This document shows positions 1-8,779 of a stretch of DNA of 64,000 nucleotides, piece by piece (positions within the stretch are counted from its first letter, which is position 1; each line of letters opens with the position of its first letter). Below the pieces are notes generated by a model. The model was given only the letters and a program-made list of their open reading frames with translations, searched no databases and was not told the origin of the DNA. The stretch comes from Capra hircus (taxonomy: Eukaryota > Chordata > Mammalia > Artiodactyla > Bovidae): assembly GCF_001704415.2 (NCBI RefSeq), contig NC_030822.1, positions 49,035,345 through 49,099,344 on the forward strand, written 5' to 3'. The translations under genes and the position numbers were made by a program.

Positions 1-442
1 ACATACCCCGAGGTCACCCTGCTTGCTCAGCACTGCTCTCAGTCAAGCACTTAACAAGCAAGCGTTAATTAATCCTGTTCCCCTAAGAGGAAGCCAGCCA
101 GGCCCTGAGGGCTTGGGTGACTTAGTCAAGACCAGAGCGCAACACAGGCTGGCAGGGGACCTGGGCTTTGCTGGTGTGGGAGCTCCCTGAAGCCCACCCA
201 GAGCCCAGTGGAAGGGCCCTTCTGGCTGCTGCACAAGACCAGACACAGTCACACCCAGAGGGGAAACCAGAGCCGCCAGCCCTGGCTGCTACCGTTCCCT
301 CCAAAGGGCCAAGTTCCAGCCATCGGTCTCATCTCTTCATGAAGCATCACCGCAGCCAGTTCTTCCTGAATCCAAGGAACCACCAGCTGCTCTCTCCCGC
401 TTGCCATTTCATCACGCTCCAGGCTTAGGGCTAAGAAAGAGG

Positions 443-512
443 CTGCTGCTGCTGCTACTGCTAAGTCGCTTCAGTTGTGTCCGACTCTGTGCGGCCCCAC
501 AGATGGCAGCCT
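443..512 (-). repeat. Bov-A/Bov-tA SINE fragment
   Basis: Begins with a CTG-rich run and the TAAGTCGCTTCAGTTGTGTC word that marks the 3' end of Bov-A in reverse orientation. It breaks off after about 70 bases. Confidence 0.8.
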
Positions 513-859
513 AAGCAAAGTCTGATACCCTTGCTCCCTTTGTTCACAGTGCTCCAAGATGAGGCTCCAAATCTGCTCTCTGGAACCTCAGATGCCCCCG
601 GGGAAAGACCCTCTTCTTACTGGCCTGATTAAGTTATGAAGAGGAAGGCTGACCACGTCAGCCTCCCCGGGCGTAAGTATAAGAGATGTCAGCCCAGGAA
701 GGAAGTGGACTAGGTCACGTGATCACCAAGGGCTCTGACCCCTGAGACAGAGAATTTGAGGAGACGGAACAGTAAACCCACCTCCCTCCCCAGGATGTTT
801 CATCATGACCCACTCTCACCTTTTCAGTAAAGAGAGGTGATGTTAGTAGAAACAGTAGC

Positions 860-1350
860 TCTGATAGGCTGAATAGGGGCTCCTCCCAAAATTTTCATGC
901 CCTCATTCCTGGAACCTGTGCATATTACTTTATGGTTAAAAAAGGGTTTTGCTGATAAGATTAAGTTAAGGATCTTGAAATGGGGAAGATTATCCTGAAT
1001 TATCTGGGGAGGCTCTAAATGCAATCACAGAGTCTTTATGGGAAAGAGGCAGAGGGAGATTTGACAGAGAAAGAAAGGAAGGCACTGTGGCCACAGAGGC
1101 AGAGACTGGAGGAATGCTGCCACAAGCCAGACAATGCTGGCAGACCAGGAGCTACAAGAGGCAAGGGACAGCTTCTCCTTAGAACCTCCGGAGGGGGCTC
1201 AGTCCTGCCAACACCTTGAGTTCAGCCCAGAGATGCTTATTTAAGCCTTCTGGCCTCCTCCAAAACTGTCAGAGGATATATTTCTGCTTTTTTTTTTTAA
1301 ACCACCCAGAGTGTGGTAATTGGTTACAACAGCCACGAAAGCTAATACAG
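860..1350 (+). mobile_element. MLT1-type ERVL-MaLR LTR
   Basis: Matches the MLT1 layout throughout: opening AGGCTGAATAGGGGC..., middle GATTAAGTTAAGGATCTTGA, and end GTGGTAATTGGTTACAACAG...GCTAATACAG. Old and diverged, without internal retroviral sequence. A Bov-tA abuts its 3' end. Confidence 0.85.
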
Positions 1351-1555
1351 TGCACGCTTAGTCGCTCAGTTGTGTCCCACTCTTGCAACCCCATAGACAG
1401 TAGCCTGCCAGGCTCCTCTGTCCATGGAATTCTGCAGGCCAGAATACCGCATTCAGCTGCCATTTCCTTCTGCAGGGGATCTTCCCAACCCAGGGATCGA
1501 ACTCAGGTCTCCTGTGTTGCAGTCAGACTCTTTACCGACTGAGCTACGAGGGAGC
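1351..1555 (-). repeat. Bov-tA SINE
   Basis: Reverse-orientation Bov-tA, nearly full length: GTCGCTCAGTTGTGTC at the left, the CCAACCCAGGGATCGAACTC box A/B area of the tRNA-like head, ending CTGAGCTACGAGGGAGC. Confidence 0.92.
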
Positions 1556-1840
1556 ACTTAAAGATCACTCACTATGTACCAGACATCACCACTCTAAGTA
1601 CTTTATCCACTTTAATTCACTACATCCTGGTCCTGGATCTGAGGCCTGGGATGAGCAGACACATGCCTGCTCTGAGCATGAATCCCAGATTCACTGTTCA
1701 TGGTGGTGAGCCTAAGCAAGTTATGTGACCTCTCTAAAAAACAGCTTTCCCAGTTCATAAAAGGGCCACATAACCCTTCTCACTGGGCTGCTGAGAGGAT
1801 AAAATGGATAATAAACATGAAATGATTAGAACACCACAAA
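1556..1840. repeat. MIR fragments, both orientations
   Basis: 1560-1640 resembles forward MIR (CACTATGTACCAGACATCA...). 1675-1840 resembles reverse MIR (GCAAGTTATGTGACCTCTCT, then GAGAGGATAAAATG). Both are degenerate. Confidence 0.5.
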
Positions 1841-1856
1841 GTAAAGGCTAGTTGCC

Positions 1857-2075
1857 TTCTCAGGTGGCTTGGCAGTAACAAATCCGACTGCCGATGCAGG
1901 AGACACAGATGCAGGTTCAACCCCTGGATGAAGGAGGATCCCCTGGAGGAGGGCATGGCAACCCACTCCAGTAGTCTTGCCTGGGAAATCCCACGGACAG
2001 AAGAGCCTGGAGGGCTACAATCCATGGGGGCGACAATAGTCAGAAACAACTTAGCGACTAAACACCACCACCAAC
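1857..2075 (+). repeat. Bov-tA SINE
   Basis: Forward copy with TCAGGTGGCTTGGCAGTAAC head, CCACTCCAGTAGTCTTGCCT body and TTAGCGACTAAACACCACCA tail. Diverged near-repeats AGGCTAGTTG and ATGCTAGTTG flank it, a probable TSD. Confidence 0.92.
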
Positions 2076-2929
2076 AAATAAATGCTAGTTGTACGAGATC
2101 TCAAGGATTGAACAAGCCAAAATTAAACCATCATCCTAAGCCATCAGGACGTAGATGAGGCCTCTTGGACTCATCTATGTAGGAAAGACCCATCAGTGCA
2201 GGAAGGAATATGTCCTATTTAAACCACTTTGGAGAGCGAACGTGACAGTCTGAAGAATTCAGTTAAGTATTTCTTCCCTTAATTAAGCAATTTAGGTCCT
2301 GAATGCTGGCCTCATTTTAGAAAAGGCAAATGCTGGGGGCTGTTCTAATTCTGCAACTTCAACCCACAGATTTCCAACCCCTATCTCCCCTTCTTAAGGA
2401 CAGCTATGCACATCCATCACACAGGAGGACCTGACTTGCAGTTTCCAAGCCTGGCACACCCCTGCAAAGCTCAGAGCATCTCCTCCCTGTAACTCTGGCA
2501 TCAGGAACTGGAGCCCCAGTGATTGGAATTCAGTGTGAGGCAGAACTGTAAGTCCATTTTATGGCGTTCCGACCATAGGGTACACCAACCTGTCCCAGCA
2601 GGTTAGGTGGAATGATAAAATCAGGAATAAGCTTTGATAAGAGATTACAGTCAAGTCAGTAAGAATAAAGGTTTGCCCAGAGGCCAAGTAAGGGAAACCT
2701 AGAGCTCTCCTGTGAAAAAAAAAAAAAAAAGAAGGAAAAAAAAAACCACGCTTTAATTAAGTTGGCCCTTTCTGATAAAGTTTGCCTAACTCCCTGTGCA
2801 GGTGATGTCATTCAAAGAAGCAAGGATCCCAGGCCTTGTGTCCCGGCCTAAGAAACCTGCATGCGAGGAATAAAGGGGGAAGAAGGACCTGACCACCCGA
2901 CGTTGGCTTCCTTCCAGGCAGAGGTCCAG
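2076..2929. other. Intronic stretch without recognised elements
   Basis: No gene, RNA or repeat family recognised apart from an interrupted A-tract at 2715-2745 (16 A, GAAGG, 10 A), which may be an old retrotransposon tail. G+C and CpG rise from about 2860 toward the CpG island. Confidence 0.5.
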
Positions 2930-3798
2930 ACTTGGGTGGCCAGCCTCCGAAATCTCCTAAGGCCACTGCCACCTTGCCCTGGCGACCAGGCCTCTTACCA
3001 GCAGGCTGCCGGGGTTCGCCACCTGGGCGCTCTCAGCTCTGCCCTACCCCACCCTCCAGGAGGAAAAGGGATGAGAGAGGACGCACCCCCCCGCCCCCTT
3101 ACTCTCAGGCACCCACAGACTCCTGCGCTGCCGTCACCACTGACGAGAACCCAGGTCCCCTGGGGGCACTGCTTCCCCTTCTCATTCCAACCTCCCCATC
3201 AATGAACACGCAGCAACCTCTACGCTCCCGCTGCTCCTACTCTGGAGGAAGACAGAACCCAGAACGACATCCGGAGCCGAAAGCCGCAGCGGTGGGAGCG
3301 CCGGGTTCCCGGCCCCGCCGTCCGTCCCTGCCCTCTCCCGGTCAGCAGTGGATCCTCCAGCCAGGCCGGCGTTCGGGATCCAGAGGGTGCCCGAAGCCTC
3401 TGTGGGGCCCCGCCTCCCCCGGGGACTCGGCGCTAGAGACCTCAGGGAGCCCGGGGAGAGAACGGCTTAGCAACACCCGCGGAGGCCTGGCGCCTGCCAC
3501 AGTCCCGGGGACTCGAACCCGGTGCCCTCGCCCGTAGGCATCCCGCGCCTGGGACACGCCTCATCGTAGGCATGCCCAGCCAGCCCCTGGCCCAGCGCTC
3601 GGGCGCATCGCCCTCCCCTGCACCCTGCTCCCGGAGGAGCCGAGTCCCGGGCCGCCCGCGCGCCCAGCCTGCCCCCAACAGGTCGTGGGCAGCGGGGAGC
3701 GCGCCTCCCGCCGGGCAAGGGAGGCGAGCCGGAGCGAAGCCGAGGGCTGGCCGCGTGGGGCGGGAGGGGTCGCCGGGGCAGCGAGCTCGGCCACTTAC

Positions 3799-3959
3799 GC
3801 GCGGGCTCTGGGGAACCCCATGGACAGCAGCACGTCCAGCGCCGATCCATGCTTGATGGTCCCGGGGCGCTGCTGGCGGTTCCTCCGCGGGGTGACTTTG
3901 CTGTACAGCTCCTCTCTCGCAGCCATGCCGAGCGGGCTGGGGTGGCCGTACTGAGCCAT
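3799..3959 (-). CDS. UBASH3B: UBASH3B (TULA-2/Sts-1) first coding exon
   Basis: Read on the minus strand, the ATG at 3959 opens 53 codons plus two bases beginning MAQYGHPSPLGMAAREELYS and ending in LLSMGFPRAR. I recognise this as the N-terminus of UBASH3B. The start has a strong context (A at -3, G at +4). The exon ends at 3799, followed by a consensus donor GTAAGT at 3798-3793, so the intron is phase 2; without splicing the frame would stop at that TAA. The exon carries the basic N-terminal segment and the first part of the UBA domain, with the MGF ubiquitin-binding loop at residues 47-49. Known for the family: the protein is about 650 residues, with UBA, 2H-phosphoesterase, SH3 and histidine-phosphatase domains; it binds ubiquitin and CBL and dephosphorylates SYK/ZAP-70, damping antigen-receptor and platelet signalling in the cytoplasm. 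The remaining exons lie below position 1, outside the window. No damage is visible. Confidence 0.95.
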
Positions 3960-3961
3960 GC

Positions 3962-4276
3962 TCAGCGGCCAGCCATCTCCCGGGAAGGCACCCGAGCCGG
4001 AGGGCCCTGGAGGGCGGAGGGCCGGCCCGGGGCAGGGGAGGGGGGCTTGGGGATCCGGAGCCGGGCGCAGGCGGAGGCGCAGGCGGCGCTCGGAGGTTCC
4101 CTGGTGTCGAGACTGACGCTTCCTGGTGAGGCCACCGGAGCCAAAACTGCGAGCCGCTTTCTGCCCGGCCGGCCGGCCGCCACTCGGGCCCCGGGTGCCC
4201 CCTGCTCGGCGCCCGCAGCAGCCCTCTCTCCTCCGCCCCCTTCCTTCTGCGCTCCCAGCAGTCCGGGAATTTGCAA
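3962..4276 (-). other. Upstream open reading frame ending 2 nt before UBASH3B AUG
   Basis: A minus-strand frame with its first ATG at 4276 stays open for 104 codons and stops with TGA at 3964-3962. Two bases (GC) separate that stop from the UBASH3B ATG at 3959. The last in-frame ATG (3976, context GAGATGG with G at -3 and +4) gives a minimal four-residue uORF, MAGR. Which form is in the mRNA depends on the transcription start. The composition is Ala/Gly/Pro/Arg-rich as expected of GC-rich DNA, with no recognised domain. A uORF this close to the main start could reduce or gate translation; whether it is used is unknown. Confidence 0.4.
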
Positions 4277-4284
4277 TGAGTAAT
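4268..4284. promoter_or_regulatory. Octamer/C-EBP-like and AP-1-like words at island edge
   Basis: The minus strand reads TTACTCATTGCAAAT, which joins an AP-1-like TTACTCA to TTGCAAAT, one mismatch from the ATGCAAAT octamer and containing a C/EBP-like TTGCAA. It is a small A+T-rich pocket inside the GC-rich 5' UTR or promoter region. Motif resemblance only. Confidence 0.2.
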
Positions 4285-4344
4285 TTTTGAATGGATCAAA
4301 AAGGAAAAGGAGCTTTGTGGGCCGGCTCTGCCTCGCCTGTACCC

Positions 4345-4366
4345 GGGCCCCGCCCCTCTCTTAAAG
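4345..4366 (-). promoter_or_regulatory. GC box and weak TATA-like word, candidate core promoter
   Basis: The plus strand has an Sp1-type GC box (CCCCGCCCC, 4348-4356) followed by TTAAAG at 4361-4366, which reads CTTTAA on the minus strand. If this acts as a core promoter, minus-strand transcription would start near 4330, giving a 5' UTR of roughly 370 bases before the AUG at 3959. The TATA-like match is weak, and CpG-island promoters often use dispersed starts. Inference only. Confidence 0.35.
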
Positions 4367-4756
4367 CGGCAGCGCGGCCCGTGACTGCTCCCGGCTGGGC
4401 GCAGGCTGTAAAAGTCCAGGTGCTTCTGGGCAGAGAATTGGAACCAGCACTGCCTGTGTACACTGGTTCAGGAGAGTCACTTCCAGCACTCTAGCTTCTC
4501 CATGGCTTCCATCCGGAGCCAGTGGGGCCTCAAGACGCCAGATCAACCCATTTCAAGTTTCCTGTGGTTCTAGATGGGGTTATTAGTGGAAATTGGGCAA
4601 ACTGATGGACGACATGAATGGACCAGAAGGCCAAGTCATAGCATCCAGATAAAAGGTTTTGCTTCCTAGAGATGGTGCAAGACCCGGAGGATTGTTAATA
4701 GCAGCTGGAGACCAAGTTCCCATCAGCTGGCCAAGGAATCACGCTGAAGACCATTT

Positions 4757-4902
4757 GTGTTCTCCATGATGGACCATGGGATTTCCCAGACAAGAATACA
4801 GAAGTGGGTTGCCATTTCCTTTTCCAGGCTATTTTCCCAACCCAAGGATCGAACCACGGTCTCCCGCGTTGCAGCAGATTCTTAACAATTTGAGCTACAA
4901 GG
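4757..4902 (-). repeat. Bov-tA SINE, truncated
   Basis: Reverse copy lacking its 3' third: GGGATTTCCCAGACAAGAAT, then CCAACCCAAGGATCGAACCA, ending TGAGCTACAAGGGAGGG. Confidence 0.88.
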
Positions 4903-5200
4903 GAGGGATAAAACTGCAGACAGAAGAGGAAGGGGAAGATGAAAGGAGGAAGAAGGAGGCGAGGACGGAAGTGGGATGGAAAGGAGGGTGGGGGAGCGGG
5001 AACTGAGAAAGAACACTTTGTAATTGTAAGAGGTGTTCGGCACCGAATGGGTTGATTTTCAATAGCGAATGAGCACCCGGTCAGTAAAAGCATTCTAAGA
5101 AAGACCGCTTCATCACTGCTCAGCGGTGACAAGTAAGTTGCATCATAGGTTTGCCCAAACTACTCCTACTTCAAAGAAGGTGGAAGTCCTAGCCACCCCT

Positions 5201-5324
5201 CTCTCCCCACAGCTCCACAACTTGTGAGCTGGTCATCAGCCCTCACAAGAGCTGGTCTTGGAGATATTAAAGCGTGGGGGGAAGGCTGATGACCAGCTCT
5301 CAAGTTGTGGAGCTGTGGGGAGAG
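5201..5324. repeat. Inverted repeat, 44-bp arms, 36-bp spacer
   Basis: The left arm 5201-5244 and the reverse complement of 5281-5324 match at 42 of 44 positions, counted by hand. The spacer 5245-5280 includes GGAGATATTAAAGC. A transcript of either strand could fold into one long stem. It resembles no SINE or LINE known to me. The near identity implies a recent or conversion-maintained inverted duplication, or an assembly artefact. Confidence 0.85.
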
Positions 5325-5367
5325 CTGATGACCAGCCCCCATGAACCTGGCTTGGGGATATTAAAGC
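5231..5367 (+). repeat. Imperfect direct repeat sharing GATATTAAAGC
   Basis: 5231-5272 and 5325-5367 align as diverged direct repeats: each has a GCTG-TCATCAGCC or GCTGATGACCAGCC word, then CTGG-CTTGG-GATATTAAAGC. With the inverted arms, the locus looks built from several copies of a unit of about 45 bases. Confidence 0.5.
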
Positions 5368-5451
5368 TGTTTCATTCAGAGACACATTTATGGTCCTCAG
5401 TTAGCTAGGGGGACCCTGCTCAGTGTCATGGAAAAGGCACAGAGTAACCCT

Positions 5452-5592
5452 CAGTTCAGTTCAGTCCAGTCTCTCAGTCGTGTTCAACTCTTTGTGACCC
5501 CATGAATTGCAGCACGCCAGGCCTCCCTATCCATCACCAACTCCCGGAGTTCACCCAAACTCATGTCCAAACTCATCGAGTCAGTGATAGCT
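5452..5592 (-). repeat. BovB LINE 3'-end fragment
   Basis: Reverse copy beginning TCAGTTCAGTTCAGTCCAGT, then GCAGCACGCCAGGCCTCCCT and ACCAACTCCCGGAGTTCACC, with a short internal duplication (CAAACTCATGTC CAAACTCATC). 5'-truncated. Confidence 0.9.
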
Positions 5593-5609
5593 GCTCTTTT
5601 TCAGGTATT

Positions 5610-5815
5610 GATTATATTACCACCTAACATTTGTTTATTAGGCTCTTGTATGTGTCAATCACTGTGTTCAGGATGATAAATGAATTAACTCATTTAATTT
5701 TTATGACCCTATGGTGTGTGTATAATTATTATCCCAGTTTACATACAAGAAAACAGCCCAGAGAGGTTGAGGAAGATGGTACAGATGACATGTCAGAGCC
5801 AGAGCTTTTGGTGCC
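5610..5815 (+). repeat. MIR SINE
   Basis: Forward MIR: TAACTCATTTAATTTTTATG, then TTATCCCAGTTTACATACAA and CCCAGAGAGGTTGAGG. Confidence 0.75.
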
Positions 5816-5930
5816 TTGGACAAGTTGTTTTTGCCCTCTACAGCCCCAAGTCCTTATCTGTATGCATCGTAGTAACTAGCCTTACACAGGGCTGGGCTCT
5901 CCAAAAATGTCAGTTCCTTCCCCTGCCTGG

Positions 5931-5964
5931 AGCGTGGGGGGAGGGCTGATGACCAGCTCTCAAG
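5931..5964 (+). repeat. Second direct copy of the hairpin right arm
   Basis: Matches 5271-5304 at 33 of 34 bases, exactly 660 bases downstream. The copy includes the last ten bases of the spacer (AGCGTGGGGG). Flanks outside it are unrelated. Confidence 0.85.
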
Positions 5965-6440
5965 GAGCAGCTTTTTGATATTGCTTTCTAAAGCATCTAA
6001 GGGTTTTACCAGGGAACATGACACAGCTTAATTCTCTTTAGCCCAGAATATAGTTTTCTAAAAAATATCCAGCAGTGTTTGGAAGTGGGAAGATAAGGAC
6101 TACTGGGGCTTAAGCAACAAGGTGCATAGTTCTATCTGCTATTGTGTAAGGGATGAGGAAAAAGTTCATACTTCCTGGGTGGGGGCTTCTGCCTAAGCAG
6201 AAGTGTCCTGAAGCCATGTAGAGGGCCTCTCCTGGGCACAGATCAAAGAGACAAAACTGGGCTGGGGAAACTATATCTAGTGACTAGCTTCCTTGGGATG
6301 CGTTTGGTAAAGGGCACTGGATCTTACCTGATATTCTGAACTTCTTCCAAAACCTTGGCTTGAGAGATAAATGATCCGAAACCTAGTCAAGCGATACTGT
6401 CTTGTGGAAGCAGTTTATAAACTGTAAGTATCGATACTAC
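5965..6440. other. Unclassified flank sequence
   Basis: No reading frame, RNA or repeat family recognised. Confidence 0.4.
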
Positions 6441-6650
6441 ATAAATAACTGAAATTTACTGAAAATTCACTACACATTGATGCTGTTCTTAGCTTCTTAC
6501 ACAAATAACTTATTAATCCCTTGATAAGACAATAAAGTAGGTACCACCATATTATCATTGGCCACTTTACAAAATGAAGACGTTGAAGCAGACAGAGAGC
6601 AAGAATCTTGTCCAAGATCGCATGCCCAGTAAGTGATTTGAACTCTTAAA
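6440..6650 (+). repeat. MIR SINE
   Basis: Diverged forward MIR: GGTACCACCATATTATCATT, CACTTTACAAAATGAAGACG, AGTAAGTGATTTGAACTC. Confidence 0.6.
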
Positions 6651-6829
6651 ATTTGTCCATACAACCACTTACTGCCATTATGATGATGATGAAGAGATGC
6701 CAACCAGTAAAGTAATGTGTTCAAATAATAAGCTTTTTGACTCCTGTTACCAAGCTGAATTTGAGTTGACTCACTAAACATGTAGCCAAGCCATTCTACT
6801 GACACTGGGTTGTGGTAAAGGAAAGTGTA

Positions 6830-7329
6830 ATAAGTCCCTGACATACGAATGAGTTCTGTCCCAAGAGTAAGTCCAATTTGTTCATAAGGCAATAAGGTTA
6901 GCCTAGGTACCCAACTAATACAATTGGCTATGTAGCACTATACTGTGTAATAGGGTTATAATATTTCTCATACAAATAATACATAAAAACAAACACCAAA
7001 AGTAAAATAATTTCAATCTTACAGTTCACTACCTTGAAAAGTACAGTAGTGCAACAGTTGGCGCTTCTTAGCAGCACCAGCTACATCCTTGCTGCTCTTA
7101 TTCTTGCTTCTGGACATCCTGGGTCTGAAATATGCTGTACTAGGGTATGTAGTCTATACAGGACCGTATGGTAAAGTACACAAAAGCACAACCACTTACA
7201 AAGGATACACACACGGGACCATGTACGCCAGACACATGAACTAACTCACATGATTGGACTTGTGAATGTACATACATTCGCATCTTTGAAAGTTCTCAAC
7301 TTGGAGGTTCATAGGTAGGGGACTTAGTG
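6830..7329 (-). mobile_element. Tigger-type (TcMar) DNA transposon relic
   Basis: The ends are inverted repeats (TAAGTCCCTGACATACGAA at left; TAAGTCCCCTACCTATGAA as the reverse of the right), matching Tigger-style CAGTAAGTCCC termini. A TA dinucleotide flanks each side (6828-6829, 7330-7331), the TSD of mariner/Tigger elements. The minus strand near 7116-7050 reads like the start of a Tigger transposase (MSRSKNKSSKDV...). Most of the transposase gene is deleted, so it is a non-autonomous fossil. Confidence 0.75.
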
Positions 7330-7681
7330 TATAGCGTTTATTGCAAGGCGCCAAGCAAGGGAGTGGGAGATAAGCCCCAGATACACTCCAATCTGATCTT
7401 TGAATTAGAACTTTTTGTTTTTGTTTGTGTTTAAGAACAAAAAGACTGCGCTTGATCGTCATCTTATGACATTTCTGTGGCATTTCTTGGAGTCAGGATA
7501 TCTCTGTTTTACAATTCTCTGGCCAAGTGGTCCATGGCTTGGGGTGGGGGGGCGGTAGGGGCTTTTTAGCTCATCTTGCCCTGGAGTTTGTTTGTTAATG
7601 ATGGTATCTAATGATAAAACAGCAATTTTATCAACATCGATGTTATCAATAACAGCAGTTTTAGTCATCTGACTCTGGTTG

Positions 7682-7944
7682 TGGAGAAGGCAATGGCACC
7701 CGACTCCAGTACTCTTGCCTGGAAAATCCCATGGACGGGGGAGCCTGGTAGGCTGCAGTCCATAGAGTCTCGAACAGTTGGACACAACTGAGCGACTTCA
7801 CTTTCACTTTTCACTTTCATGCATTGGAGAAGGAAATGGCAACCCACTCCAGTGTTCTTGCCTGGAGAATCCCAGGGACAGGGGAGCCTGGTGGGCTGCT
7901 GTCTATGGGGTCACACAGAGTAGGACACGACTGAAGCGGCAGCA
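7682..7944 (+). repeat. Bov-A2 dimeric SINE with 11-bp TSD
   Basis: Two Bov-A units in tandem (each GGAGAAGG-AATGGCA-CC...GACACGACTG-like) joined by a TTCACTTTCACTTTTCACTT linker. Flanked by the perfect duplication GACTCTGGTTG at 7671-7681 and 7945-7955, so the dimer inserted as one unit. Confidence 0.95.
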
Positions 7945-8048
7945 GACTCTGGTTGACTAGGGTTCAGTTAGCCCAAGACTGAGGTTGGAGGGGCGAGAAA
8001 GGGAATAAAGTTTTGTATAGAGAAATTAGTTGTAAACTTGGTAAGGGA

Positions 8049-8180
8049 TGGAGAAGGCAATGGCAACCCTCTCCAGTATTCCTGCCTGGAGAATCCCATG
8101 GACAGAGGAGCCTGGTGGGCTACAGTGCGTGGGGTCGCAGAGAGTCGGATATGACTGAGCAACTAACACTGCTACTACTG
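8049..8180 (+). repeat. Bov-A monomer with 12-bp TSD
   Basis: Single Bov-A unit (GGAGAAGGCAATGGCAACCC to ATGACTGAGCAACTAACACT) between perfect CTTGGTAAGGGA copies at 8037-8048 and 8181-8192. Confidence 0.95.
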
Positions 8181-8192
8181 CTTGGTAAGGGA

Positions 8193-8779
8193 ACTTGGTT
8201 TTATGGAGACTCAGTTTCACTCCTCTGTCCCTTGACACAGAATTGTGGATCTCTGTTTCCTCTCGAAAAGCTGAACTGTTTTTCTCCCTCCTCTAGGCAA
8301 ACTGTGAGAGGAAATGATGGGTATATAGTTTTAGGTAGCCTGGGAAAAGCACTGTGGAAAACCAGGCATCTTAGACGTGGACAGTTGCGTTTGGGGCACT
8401 TTTACCAACATCTCCATCCGACGACCTCATCCTTCAGCCAGGGGCCAGCCATCATTTTATTTAAGACAGCTGTCCTCAGTTCTGCACAGAATAAGGTGCT
8501 GGCAATTAAGATGCATTGTGCTTCAATTGTATTGACTTTGAAAAGCTAGGGAAAGCTTTATAGAAGTCCATGTTGTTATATCACAAAAAGAAGAGGAATG
8601 ACTATTCATGAGACAGGGTATCTGACAGCAGTGGGAGGTGGGAGGGGCCCTTGCACGGTGAGGAAACTGACACATCAGCTTCAAGCTCCTTCAGACCGGA
8701 AGCAAGTTGTCAATTTCCCCTGTATCCACCAGTCGAGTCAGAATCCACCGTGAGCCACAAACCTCTTTCTCTCTCTCTT
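8193..8779. other. Unclassified flank sequence
   Basis: No coding or RNA feature recognised; an open frame crossing it is continuous with the Bov-A SINE and has no domain. Confidence 0.4.

Larger units (their letters stand above)
1..3798 (-). other. UBASH3B: 5' part of UBASH3B intron 1
   Basis: The minus-strand donor at 3798 opens an intron that runs out of the window at position 1. No acceptor followed by UBASH3B-like coding sequence is visible in it. It holds a Bov-A fragment, an MLT1 LTR, two Bov-tA copies, MIR pieces and an A-rich tract, all listed separately. The gene-proximal end (about 3230-3798) is part of the CpG island. A large first intron is usual for this gene in mammals. Confidence 0.85.
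3230..4410. promoter_or_regulatory. CpG island over UBASH3B exon 1
   Basis: CpG dinucleotides and G+C are dense from about 3230 to 4410, against A+T-rich, CpG-poor sequence on both sides. The island covers the presumed 5' UTR, exon 1 and the first several hundred bases of intron 1. This is the usual arrangement for a broadly expressed mammalian promoter. The long open frames on both strands here follow from low stop-codon density in GC-rich DNA. Edges were judged by eye. Confidence 0.85.

Noticed and set aside
2932..3537. 201-codon plus-strand open frame at the CpG island edge
   Set aside because: Low-complexity Pro/Arg/Ser composition, no domain, and sequence intronic to UBASH3B.
3849..4283. 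144-codon plus-strand frame antisense to exon 1
   Set aside because: Antisense to the UBASH3B coding exon in GC-rich DNA; no independent support for a bidirectional protein-coding transcript.
3442..4299. 285-codon minus-strand open frame
   Set aside because: It overlaps the UBASH3B exon in a different frame; Pro/Ala/Arg/Gly-rich composition and location in the CpG island explain its length.
7116..7241. Possible processed-gene start (MSRSKNKSSKDV...) on the minus strand
   Set aside because: It lies between Tigger inverted termini and fits the transposase N-terminus, so it is not a host gene.
8013..8549. 178-codon plus-strand frame
   Set aside because: Starts in a Bov-A SINE (residues such as WQPSPVFLPGESHGQRSL are the SINE in translation) and runs into unclassified DNA.
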